Shown here one piece after another: positions 7,749 to 14,915 of a DNA stretch of 64,000 nucleotides; position 1 is the first letter of the stretch, and every line of letters starts with the position of its first letter. The DNA is from Methylobacterium sp. DB0501 (GTDB lineage: Bacteria > Pseudomonadota > Alphaproteobacteria > Rhizobiales > Beijerinckiaceae). The stretch covers positions 248,001 to 312,000 of the forward strand of contig NZ_JAAKGV010000004.1 in assembly GCF_011043735.1 (NCBI RefSeq), given 5' to 3'. A program made the translations under genes and the position numbers. The notes beneath the pieces are model-generated. The model was given only the letters and a program-made list of their open reading frames with translations. It had not been told where the DNA came from and made no database searches.

Positions 7749-9152
7749 TCAGCGCCGCCCCCCTCCGAAGCCGCCCTCGCCGCCCCCGGACCGGCCGAAC
7801 CCGCCGGGACCTCCCGAGCCGCCTGGACCACCGAAGCTGCCTTGACCGCCGAAGCCGCCTTGGCTGCCATTTGGGCCGCCACCCGGGCCGCCGAACCGGC
7901 CCGCCCCCTCCCCGCCCGGCACGCGCGGATCGATCTCGCCGCGGCCCGGAAAGCCGAACCGCCCGCCTTCGGCGCCGCCGAACGGTCCCTCCCCGCCGGG
8001 ACCCTGACGGCCGGACGGCCCGAGACGTCCGCCCGGGCCTCCGTGTCCGCCGCCCGGGCCATCCGGAGATCCACCACGCGATCCGCCGCGGGATCCGTCA
8101 CGCGCGCCACCCGGCGATCCGCCCGGCCCGCCCCGGCCGGGCCCGGCGCGGCCCGGGCCGGAACCATCCGCACCCCGACCGCCGTCGCGCCCGGCCGGGT
8201 CGCGCTGCAGGCGCACGGCGTCGAGGTCGAGCCGGCCGCCGCGGCCGGCGCGGCCGTCGAGGATGGCGAGGCCGCCGCCCGCCGGCACGAGCCCGCCCCG
8301 TCCCACGACCGCGTAGCCGGCGCCGGTGCGCAAGGCGCCGCCCTCCCGGGTCACGTAGGCCTCGATCGACAGGCGCCGCGCCTCGGCGCCGAACGGTTCG
8401 GTCGCCGAGACCGCCCGCGTCACCGCGAGCCGGGAGCCGGAAAGGGTACCCTCCGCCACCGCCCGGCCGCCGGCGAGCGCCGGATCGAGACCGGACAGCG
8501 CCAGGTTGCCGATGCGCAACGTCCCGCCCGGGCCGCGCCGCACCGGGCCGGCGACGAGGTCCGGCGCCGACCCGGCCGGATCGATCCGGCTCGCCGCGAT
8601 GCCGCCGTCCGGCCGGCGCAGGCCGCTGACCGCCACCCGCTCGCCGAGCCGCGGCCGCGGCATCTCGGGCGGCAGGCCGGCGGTGGCGACCGACTGGCCG
8701 AGCACCGTCAACCGGTCGCCGGCGACGCGCTGCACCGGGCCGACCACCTCGTGGATCACCGCGATGCCGCCGGTGGACAGCCCGTTCTCCCCCGGCTGCG
8801 CCAGGGTGCGCACGACCTGGCCGACGCGCAGGTCCTCGACCCGGGCCGGCCGGCCGTCGACCGTCACCGGCACGTCGGGCGGATAGGCGATGCGCAGGTC
8901 GTTGACGATGATGCTGCCGAAGCCCCGGATGGTGCCGACGACGCCGGTGCCGCCGATGCCGCGGTCGCCCTCGTCGTCGGTCCCCGGGCGGATGCCGGTG
9001 CCGCCGATCCCCTGGTCGAGGATCTTGTCGCCGGCCGCGCCCGCGGGACCGGCGACCGCGAGCCAGCTCGCGCCGGAGAGGAGGCGCAGCAGGCCGCGCC
9101 GGGTGACGGCGCCGATGACCGGGGGAGCACGCCGCACGGGTGGCATCCTCAC
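7749..9152 (-). CDS. DUF5666-repeat exported protein with Gly-rich C-terminal region
   Basis: A 467-residue protein. The N-terminus has a twin-arginine-like signal (T17-R-R-G-L-L, then a hydrophobic stretch ending GPAGAA). Residues about 60-320 contain repeated beta-rich modules such as VTVDGRPARVEDLRVGQVV and RPRLGERVAVSGLRRPDG, matching DUF5666. From about 325 to the end it is low-complexity Gly/Arg/Pro/Ser with many GGPGG units and phenylalanines (GGFGGQGSFGGPGG). The start overlaps the stop of the DUF6502 gene (ATGA), so the two form an operon. The function is unknown; a surface or matrix role is only a guess. Confidence 0.85.
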   Translation of the reverse strand: MRMPPVRRAPPVIGAVTRRGLLRLLSGASWLAVAGPAGAAGDKILDQGIGGTGIRPGTDDEGDRGIGGTGVVGTIRGFGSIIVNDLRIAYPPDVPVTVDGRPARVEDLRVGQVVRTLAQPGENGLSTGGIAVIHEVVGPVQRVAGDRLTVLGQSVATAGLPPEMPRPRLGERVAVSGLRRPDGGIAASRIDPAGSAPDLVAGPVRRGPGGTLRIGNLALSGLDPALAGGRAVAEGTLSGSRLAVTRAVSATEPFGAEARRLSIEAYVTREGGALRTGAGYAVVGRGGLVPAGGGLAILDGRAGRGGRLDLDAVRLQRDPAGRDGGRGADGSGPGRAGPGRGGPGGSPGGARDGSRGGSRGGSPDGPGGGHGGPGGRLGPSGRQGPGGEGPFGGAEGGRFGFPGRGEIDPRVPGGEGAGRFGGPGGGPNGSQGGFGGQGSFGGPGGSGGPGGFGRSGGGEGGFGGGRR

Positions 9153-10006
9153 GCCTTCGGCCCGGGCCGGGGCACGGCCTCACCCTGCGCCGGCGGGGCA
9201 TCCTCGCCGTAGATGTAGATGCCGAAGTTCCAGCGCGCGTCGCCGCCCGGATCGGTCTCGCAGGCCGCGTGCGCCTCGCGGTTGGCCTGCTGCAGCGCGT
9301 CCATGGCGATCTCCCGCGCCCGCGCCTCGAGCCGCCGGGCCAGCTCGGGCGACAGCCCGTCGTAATGCACCGCGCGCTCGAAGAAGCGCGGCTTCTCCTC
9401 CAGGATGTTGGTGACTGCGGCGGCGATGTGGTCGTGCAGGTTGCGGCCGAAATAATAGAGCTGCTGGCTGCCGCCGCCGCTCGGCACGAAGGCGGCTTCC
9501 GCCAGAACGATCCGTTCCTCGGCGTCGAGGCTGACGAGGCCGCGGTCGAGCCATTCGTCGAGCACCGCCCGCGGGCGCAGGTCGCGGGTCACCGAGGCGA
9601 CCAGGCTCTCGAAGGACGGCCCGCTCTCGGCGGCCCGCGGCAGCGCCTTGGGCCGGCCGTCGGCCTCGGTGAAGTCGGGCGCCGCGACCCAGCGGGCGAT
9701 GATGCGGCTGGTGCGCGAGACCGCGGCCGGGACCGCGCTCACCGGCGCGCCGGCCCCGCGCAGGCGCCGCACCTCCTTGCGGTGGATGCCGGTGAGCAGG
9801 CTCACCCGGCTGTCGGTCTGGTCCTTGCCGGGCAGGGCGAAGTCGTACTCGGCGACGTTCACGTACAGCTCGCGCAGGAGATCGGTCAGCGCCGGGAAGG
9901 TGATCCCGCTGCGCACGAACAGGCGCACCAGCGGGCGCAGCAGCCGGGCGAGGGGGGCCTGCAGCGCGCCGGCATCGGGCGGCAATCTCGGGGGCGGCTC
10001 TGACAT
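9149..10006 (-). CDS. DUF6502 family protein, probable DNA-binding regulator
   Basis: A 285-residue protein of a family without an established role. Residues about 30-85 look like a winged helix-turn-helix: GITFPALTDLLRELYVNVA, then SRVSLLTGIHRKEVRRLRG as the likely recognition region. The C-terminal half (about 130-255) contains FESLVASV, LYYFGRNLHDH and RFFERAVHYDGLS. It is the first gene of an operon with the DUF5666 gene. ATG 10006 has no Shine-Dalgarno sequence. The spacer upstream carries three 17-bp palindromic sites, the closest 25 bp from the start, so autoregulation is a reasonable inference. The DNA-binding assignment is mine, from sequence pattern. Confidence 0.82.
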   Translation of the reverse strand: MSEPPPRLPPDAGALQAPLARLLRPLVRLFVRSGITFPALTDLLRELYVNVAEYDFALPGKDQTDSRVSLLTGIHRKEVRRLRGAGAPVSAVPAAVSRTSRIIARWVAAPDFTEADGRPKALPRAAESGPSFESLVASVTRDLRPRAVLDEWLDRGLVSLDAEERIVLAEAAFVPSGGGSQQLYYFGRNLHDHIAAAVTNILEEKPRFFERAVHYDGLSPELARRLEARAREIAMDALQQANREAHAACETDPGGDARWNFGIYIYGEDAPPAQGEAVPRPGPKA

Positions 10007-10030
10007 CACGGCCGTTGTAGCCCAGGCAAC

Positions 10031-10047
10031 GTGGGACACAATCCCAC
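10031..10047. promoter_or_regulatory. Palindromic site 1 of 3
   Basis: GTGGGACACAATCCCAC is a perfect 6-bp inverted repeat with a 5-bp spacer; a further C/G pair extends it to 10030-10048. It lies 25 bp upstream of the DUF6502 start and is probably an operator for that gene. Confidence 0.7.
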
Positions 10048-10074
10048 GAAAGCGCGGCGCGACGCGTTTTTCGA

Positions 10075-10102
10075 TTGACGTGGGAAATTTGCCCACATAA
10101 AT
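10075..10102 (+). promoter_or_regulatory. Sigma-70-type promoter for the two small membrane proteins
   Basis: TTGACG (10075-10080) and ATAAAT (10097-10102) are separated by 16 bp and read rightward. The whole spacer is occupied by palindromic site 2, the layout expected for repression by steric exclusion of RNA polymerase. Confidence 0.6.
10080..10096. promoter_or_regulatory. Palindromic site 2 of 3, inside the promoter
   Basis: GTGGGAAATTTGCCCAC shares the GTGGGA-N5-(T/G)CCCAC plan of site 1. Its centre is 49 bp from that of site 1. It fills the gap between the -35 and -10 elements. Confidence 0.7.
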
Positions 10103-10110
10103 CCTCGGTC

Positions 10111-10127
10111 GTGGTCGGATTTCCCAC
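10111..10127. promoter_or_regulatory. Palindromic site 3 of 3, imperfect
   Basis: GTGGTCGGATTTCCCAC keeps the right half TCCCAC and four of six bases in the left half. Its centre is 31 bp (about three turns) from that of site 2, in the expected transcribed leader. Confidence 0.55.
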
Positions 10128-10168
10128 GCCGGGTCCGCCCCGCCACGGAACAGCTGCAGGATCAACCG

Positions 10169-10372
10169 ATGGCCAGCCCCCTCCCCCTCGTGTGCCGCCA
10201 GGGTCCGGAACCGCTTCGTCTCGCGCCGGCCCGGCGGCGCCGGCCTGCCTCCCGGCTGCCCGTCGTGATGCTGGTGCGCACCGTCGCGGTCCTCGTCGCT
10301 CTCGGCCTGCCGGTAGCGGCCGCCACCCTGGCCGACCTCGCCCATCCGGCACCCGGCCTCACGTCCCGCTGA
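10169..10372 (+). CDS. Small hypothetical membrane protein
   Basis: A 67-residue protein not recognised as any family. The first half is Arg/Pro-rich and residues about 32-54 (VVMLVRTVAVLVALGLPVAAATL) form one membrane helix or late signal segment. ATG 10169 is preceded by AGGATC at 8 nt. It is the first gene after the operator-covered promoter and lies 17 bp before a second small membrane-protein gene, so the two probably share a transcript. Coding status is moderately supported by position and hydrophobicity only. Confidence 0.5.
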   Translation: MASPLPLVCRQGPEPLRLAPARRRRPASRLPVVMLVRTVAVLVALGLPVAAATLADLAHPAPGLTSR

Positions 10373-10389
10373 CGAAGGAGTTTGTCGCG

Positions 10390-10605
10390 ATGCTCGAAGC
10401 CCTGCGCAGCGACCGTCCGCAGCCGGTCCCCCTCGGCCGCGCCTTCCCGGCGCCCGAGATCGAGGCGCTTCGCCCCGCCCTGCGCTCCCGGCGCGAACCG
10501 GCCGATGGCGGCGACGCGCTGATCCTCGCCGCCCTGTGCCTCGTCATCGGCGGCGCGATCCTGCTGGTCGCCCTCCAGGCGATCTGCATCGTCCAGAACC
10601 TCTGA
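10390..10605 (+). CDS. Small hypothetical membrane protein
   Basis: A 71-residue protein with a charged N-terminal half (MLEALRSDRPQP, later RPALRSRREPADGG) and one strong C-terminal membrane helix (about 46-66, LILAALCLVIGGAILLVALQ). It has a clear ribosome-binding site (GAAGGAG) before ATG 10390. It probably belongs to the transcript started at the 10075 promoter and so to the putative DUF6502 regulon. No family was recognised. Confidence 0.62.
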   Translation: MLEALRSDRPQPVPLGRAFPAPEIEALRPALRSRREPADGGDALILAALCLVIGGAILLVALQAICIVQNL

Positions 10606-10682
10606 ACCCGGTTCGGACGGCCGGCCCGGACGGCCCGCCGGCCGAAGCCCCTTCCCGAAGACCCGCACACACGGCATCCCCG

Positions 10683-11462
10683 ATGACCAGACTGACCGAA
10701 GCGCTCGGCCTCGCCGCGGCGCTCACCCTGACGGCCGCCCACATGGTCCCCATGCTGGCGGCCTCGCCGGCCGCGGCCGCCGACCTGCCGCGCCGGGTCG
10801 CCCCGCCGCCGGCCTTCACCCCCGTCCCGGTCTTCACCTGGACCGGCTTCTACGCTGGCGTGAATGCCGGCGCCGGCTTCGGCGGCGGCGGCGGGACCTT
10901 CACGGATGCCACCTACGGCACCGTGACCCCGGGCAGCCGCGACGCCGCCTTCGTCGGCGGCGGCCAGATCGGCTACAATTACCAGCTCACGCCGGGCTCC
11001 GGCTTCGTGGTCGGCGCGGAGGCCGACATCCAGGGCACGACCTTCGGGCGGGCCCGCAGCGGGCTCGTCGGCACCACGACCTTCTATGACATCGGCCCGA
11101 GCCTCGACTGGTTCGGCACCGTGCGCGGCCGGCTCGGCTACGCCTTCGACCGCTTCCTGGTCTACGGCACCGGCGGCTTCGCCTATGGCGGCGGCAGCAC
11201 GGCGCCGACCGCATCGTCTTACACCGGCACCCTGCCGGGGGCCTTCCGCACCGGCTGGACCGCCGGCGGCGGCGTCGAATACGCCATCACCGACCGGCTG
11301 AGCGCCCGGATCGAGGCGCTCTACGTCAGCCTCGACCGCAATGGCGGCAGCGGCGGCCTCGTCTACGACACCGCGACGAATGCCTATTACGGCCTCGGCA
11401 AGCCCAGGACCGAGTTCGGCGTGGTCCGCGCCGGCCTGAACTACCGGTTCTCGACGGACTGA
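10683..11462 (+). CDS. Outer-membrane beta-barrel porin-like protein (Omp25/RopB type)
   Basis: A 259-residue exported protein. A signal peptide (about residues 1-33) ends ASPAAAADLP, followed by the family phrase FTWTGFYAGVNAGAGFG, alternating amphipathic strands and a C-terminal aromatic residue pattern ending AGLNYRFSTD. This matches the 8-stranded outer-membrane proteins common in Rhizobiales. They give envelope stability; a transport role is unproven. It stands alone and ends in a strong hairpin terminator. Confidence 0.92.
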   Translation: MTRLTEALGLAAALTLTAAHMVPMLAASPAAAADLPRRVAPPPAFTPVPVFTWTGFYAGVNAGAGFGGGGGTFTDATYGTVTPGSRDAAFVGGGQIGYNYQLTPGSGFVVGAEADIQGTTFGRARSGLVGTTTFYDIGPSLDWFGTVRGRLGYAFDRFLVYGTGGFAYGGGSTAPTASSYTGTLPGAFRTGWTAGGGVEYAITDRLSARIEALYVSLDRNGGSGGLVYDTATNAYYGLGKPRTEFGVVRAGLNYRFSTD

Positions 11463-11489
11463 TATCCCCCAGCGTCGGTCCGCTCGAGA

Positions 11490-11519
11490 GGACCGGAGGC
11501 GGGCGACCGCCTCCGGTCC
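11490..11519 (+). terminator. Hairpin terminator after the beta-barrel gene
   Basis: A 13-bp perfect stem (GGACCGGAGGCGG with CCGCCTCCGGTCC) is closed by a GCGA tetraloop of the GNRA type and followed by ACCTTTGCTT. It lies between convergent genes and may serve both, although the T-rich tail is on the plus strand. Confidence 0.75.
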
Positions 11520-11528
11520 ACCTTTGCT

Positions 11529-11975
11529 TCACGCCGTCTCGTCGATCAGCCGGGCGACGCGGCGCAGGGCGAGCCCGTACCCTTGCGTGCCCAGGCCCGC
11601 GATCACCCCGTCGGCGCGCAGCGAGACGTAGGAGTGATGGCGAAACGCCTCGCGCTTGTGCACGTTCGAGATGTGCACCTCGATCACCGGCGCCTCGAAC
11701 GTGTTGAGCGCGTCGAGGATCGCCACCGAGGTGTGGGTGAAGGCCGCCGGGTTGATGACGATCCCGCCCGCCGTCTCGCGCGCCTCGTGGATCCAGTCGA
11801 TGATCTCGTATTCGCGGTTCGACTGGTGGAAGCGGATCTCCAGCCCCAGCTCGCCGGCGAGCGTCCGGCACGAGGCCTCCACGTCCGCCAGCGTCTCGCT
11901 GCCGTAGATGTGCGGCTGGCGCTTGCCGAGCAGGTTCAGGTTCGGGCCGTTCAGCACGTAGACGAGGCGGCTCAT
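11529..11975 (-). CDS. aroQ: 3-dehydroquinate dehydratase, type II
   Basis: A 148-residue cytoplasmic enzyme of the shikimate pathway that converts 3-dehydroquinate to 3-dehydroshikimate. The family motifs are complete: [20 protein letters not shown] at the N-terminus with the catalytic Tyr24, [35 protein letters not shown] and [20 protein letters not shown] with the catalytic His. The length is normal. It is not beside accBC, the frequent neighbours in other Proteobacteria. It is convergent with the beta-barrel gene and divergent from a small secreted protein. Confidence 0.97.
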   Translation of the reverse strand: MSRLVYVLNGPNLNLLGKRQPHIYGSETLADVEASCRTLAGELGLEIRFHQSNREYEIIDWIHEARETAGGIVINPAAFTHTSVAILDALNTFEAPVIEVHISNVHKREAFRHHSYVSLRADGVIAGLGTQGYGLALRRVARLIDETA

Positions 11976-12169
11976 GACGGGGCTCCTTGCCGGGGATCGG
12001 GGACAGCGCGTTAGGCGCCCTTCCGCCTTCTCGCGTCAACCGTCGCATCAGAGCCGGACGGCATCGCCACGATAGGCGAACGGCATTGGCCCGCGGGAGG
12101 CTGCCGCGGCGATGATCCTCCTCGACGAAGCGGGACATCCCGTCCCCTTCCCCTCGAGAGATCACTCCG

Positions 12170-12427
12170 ATGCGCAGCCTTCTCCTCGCCGGCGTCGTGC
12201 TCGCCGCCGCCTCGACCGGTTCCGCCCATGCCTGGACCCAGTCGCTCCTGCATCCCGAGAGCCGGGAGGCCGCCATCGTGACCGCGATGCCCGCGCCCCC
12301 GCATTATACCGGCTACGGCGAGGCCGGCATCCGGGCGGGGCGCCGGGTGCCCCCGACGGTCCGTTCCACGGTCGCGCCGACGCGGCCCTCCGATCCCCCG
12401 GCCTGGCCATCCTGCCCGTGGTGCTGA
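12170..12427 (+). CDS. Small secreted hypothetical protein
   Basis: An 85-residue protein with a clear signal peptide (MRSLLLAGVVLAAASTGSAHA, residues 1-21). The mature part is short, Pro-rich and ends PAWPSCPWC with two closely spaced cysteines. GAGAG lies about 10 nt before the ATG. No family was recognised; the signal peptide and ribosome-binding site support it as a real gene. Confidence 0.6.
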   Translation: MRSLLLAGVVLAAASTGSAHAWTQSLLHPESREAAIVTAMPAPPHYTGYGEAGIRAGRRVPPTVRSTVAPTRPSDPPAWPSCPWC

Positions 12428-12524
12428 CAGGCGTCGTTCCCGACCGGCCTCCGTGGTGTTAGCCTCAGGACCGTCCCCGGCGTCGGGGCCCTTCGGTGCG
12501 AGGCCGATGCTGCGGAGGGCGACA

Positions 12525-13451
12525 ATGGAGATGCACCAGATCCGCTACTTCCTCGCCCTGTGCGAGGAGCACAACTTCACCCGGGCGGCCCAGGCCTGCA
12601 ACGTCACCCAGCCCTCCCTCACCCGGGCGATCCACTTCCTGGAGGAGGAGCTGGGCGGCGCCCTTTTTCACCGCGAGCGCGCCGGTACGCAGCTCTCTGA
12701 ACTCGGCCGCACCGTGCGGCCCTACCTGGAGGAGGTCTACGCCAAGGCGCAGGCCGCCCAGGCCGAAGCCCGCGCCTTCGGCCGCCAGCGCCGCACCCGC
12801 CTGACCCTCGGGGTGATGTGCACGATCCAGCCCGACGCCCTCGTCGGGCTGATCGGCGGCCTGCGGACGCGGCACCCGGACCTCGAACTCGACATCGTCG
12901 ATGCCAGCGCGGGCGCCCTCGAGGAGCGCCTGCTCGCGGGTTCGCTGGAAGTCGCGCTCTACTGCCTGCCGGGCCGCGAGCCCGACCCGCGGCTCCACCA
13001 CCTCGCCCTGTTCCGCGAGCCGATGGCGATCGCGGTGGCGGCCGGGCACCCGCTCGCCGCCCTGGAGGCGATCCGCCCGCGGGACCTCAGCGGCCAGCAC
13101 TACGTGCACCGCCTCAACTGCGAGTTCCGCGGCGTCGCCGGGCCGATCTGGGAGGCGCAGGGCTGCACCGATTGCGAGACGATCTACCGGAGCGAGCGCG
13201 ACGACTGGATCCTGGCGATGATCGCCTCGGGGCTCGGCTTCGGCTTCATGCCGCGCTCCTGCGTGACCCATCCCGGCGTGGTCGCCCGCCCGCTGGTCGA
13301 GCCGGAATTCTGGCGCGAGGTCAACCTCGTCACCGTCCGCGGCCGGCCGCATGCCCCGGCGGTCGGAGCGCTCTTGCGCGAGGCGATGCGGGCGGAGTGG
13401 TTCGGTGCGCCGGCTCTAGCGACCGAGCGGGTGCGGGGCGGCGAGGCCTGA
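12525..13451 (+). CDS. LysR-family transcriptional regulator
   Basis: A 308-residue regulator. The N-terminal winged helix is canonical (MHQIRYFLALCEEHNFTRAAQACNVTQPSLTRAIHFLEEELGGALF), followed by the two-lobed effector-binding domain ending with LVTVRGRPHAPAV. ATG 12525 is preceded by GGAGGGCG. No divergent target gene exists, since the upstream small protein runs on the same strand, so its target is unknown. The cluster of cysteines in CTDCETIY (residues about 215-222) is noted without a functional claim. Confidence 0.92.
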   Translation: MEMHQIRYFLALCEEHNFTRAAQACNVTQPSLTRAIHFLEEELGGALFHRERAGTQLSELGRTVRPYLEEVYAKAQAAQAEARAFGRQRRTRLTLGVMCTIQPDALVGLIGGLRTRHPDLELDIVDASAGALEERLLAGSLEVALYCLPGREPDPRLHHLALFREPMAIAVAAGHPLAALEAIRPRDLSGQHYVHRLNCEFRGVAGPIWEAQGCTDCETIYRSERDDWILAMIASGLGFGFMPRSCVTHPGVVARPLVEPEFWREVNLVTVRGRPHAPAVGALLREAMRAEWFGAPALATERVRGGEA

Positions 13452-13517
13452 CGCCGCCTGCCCCGGTCGGGCATGGAAGCGCCCGGGCGAATCACGAGAC
13501 GATCCTGACAATCTCGG

Positions 13518-13659
13518 TGTCATCCCGTGGCCGCGCAGTGGAATCCGGGATCCATAACCGCTGACAGTACCGGATGAATCGGGACGCTGGTCGCCCTGTC
13601 CTGACGCGTCGGCGGTTATGGATCCCGGGTTCTCGGCTACGCCGAGCCCCGGGGTGACA
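13518..13659. repeat. 142-bp inverted-repeat element A
   Basis: The outer ends are TGTCATCCCG (13518) and CGGGGTGACA (13650). The inner arms GGGATCCATAACCGC (13547-13561) and GCGGTTATGGATCCC (13612-13626) match perfectly. It contains no gene and lies between a LysR gene and mmsB. Elements near 25.1 kb and 29.7 kb share parts of it, which suggests a dispersed repeat family. Confidence 0.78.
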
Positions 13660-13701
13660 GAGAGCGCGTGGAAAACGTCGGGCGAACTCCGTCTCGTTAT
13701 T

Positions 13702-14907
13702 TTACCGCTTCCGATAATACTGATCGATGCTCACCGCCCCGAGCAGAACCAGCCCCTTGATGACCTGCTGATAATCGATGCCGATGCCGAGGATCGACAT
13801 GCCGTTGTTCATCACCCCCATGATCAGCGCGCCGACCACCGCGCCCGTGACCTTGCCGACGCCGCCCGAGGCCGAGGCACCGCCGATGAAGCAGGCGGCG
13901 ATCACGTCGAGCTCGAAGCCGAGGCCCGCCTTGGGGGTCGCGGTGTTGAGGCGGGCGGCGAAGATCAGGCCGGCGAGCGCGGCGAGCACCCCCATGTTGA
14001 CGAAGGTGAGGAAGGTCAGGCGCTCGGTGTTGATCCCTGAGAGCTTGGCCGCCTTCTCGTTGCCGCCGAGCGCGTAGATCCGCCGGCCGATCACCGTGCG
14101 GCTGGTGACGAAGCGGTAGAGCAGGATCAGCGCGAACATCACGATCAGCACGTTCGGCAGGCCGCGATACGTGGCGAGCCAGGTGCTGAAGGCGACGATG
14201 ACCGCGGCGACCAGCGCATTCTTGAGCGCGAAGGCGCCGAACGGCTCCGGCGTGAAGCCCTGGCGCTGCTGGCCGAGGCGCCGGCGCAGGTTCGAGCCGA
14301 CGAGGATCAGCGCCAGCGCGACGCCGACCAGCACCGAGGTGATCCGCAGCGGACCGCCGGTGACGATGTCCGGGATGAAGCCGGAGCTGAGCTTTTGGAA
14401 CTCGGACGGGAACGGCCCGACCGACTGGCCGGCGAGCAGCGCCAGGGTCAGGCCCTTGAACACCAGCATGCCGGCGAGCGTCACGATGAAGGACGGGATG
14501 CGCAAATACGCGACCCACCAGCCCTGCGCCGCACCGATGATCCCGCCGGCGACGAGGCAGAGCAGGGTGGCCGGGAGCGGGTGCAGGCCCATCTGCACCA
14601 TCAGCACTGCAGCGAGCGCCCCGATGAAGCCGGCGGTCGAGCCGACCGACAGGTCGATGTGGCCTGCCACGATGACCAGCAGCATGCCGAGCGCCATCAC
14701 CACGATGTAGCTGTTCTGCAGCACCAGGTTGGTGAGGTTGAGCGGGCGCAGCAGCGCCCCGTCGGTGAAGAACTGGAAGAAGATCACGATGCCGACGAGG
14801 CACAGGATCATGCCGTAGTCGCGCAGCGAGCCGGAGAAGGCTTTCGGATTGAAGCCGGCAAGGGCCGGCGGGCGCGGGGCCTCGACGGGAGTGGCGGTGT
14901 CGCTCAT
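13702..14907 (-). CDS. mmsB: Multiple-monosaccharide ABC transporter permease (MmsB/GguB)
   Basis: A 401-residue inner-membrane permease with about ten membrane helices. It has the family motifs GHIDLSVGSTAGF near residue 103 and YALGGNEKAAKLSGINTER near 285, which contacts the ATPase. With the ATPase and ChvE genes upstream it forms a sugar importer (galactose, glucose, arabinose and xylose in related systems). It starts 8 bp after the mmsA stop. It is the last gene of the operon, and a long inverted-repeat element follows. Confidence 0.95.
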   Translation of the reverse strand: MSDTATPVEAPRPPALAGFNPKAFSGSLRDYGMILCLVGIVIFFQFFTDGALLRPLNLTNLVLQNSYIVVMALGMLLVIVAGHIDLSVGSTAGFIGALAAVLMVQMGLHPLPATLLCLVAGGIIGAAQGWWVAYLRIPSFIVTLAGMLVFKGLTLALLAGQSVGPFPSEFQKLSSGFIPDIVTGGPLRITSVLVGVALALILVGSNLRRRLGQQRQGFTPEPFGAFALKNALVAAVIVAFSTWLATYRGLPNVLIVMFALILLYRFVTSRTVIGRRIYALGGNEKAAKLSGINTERLTFLTFVNMGVLAALAGLIFAARLNTATPKAGLGFELDVIAACFIGGASASGGVGKVTGAVVGALIMGVMNNGMSILGIGIDYQQVIKGLVLLGAVSIDQYYRKR

Positions 14908-14915
14908 GACTTCGA

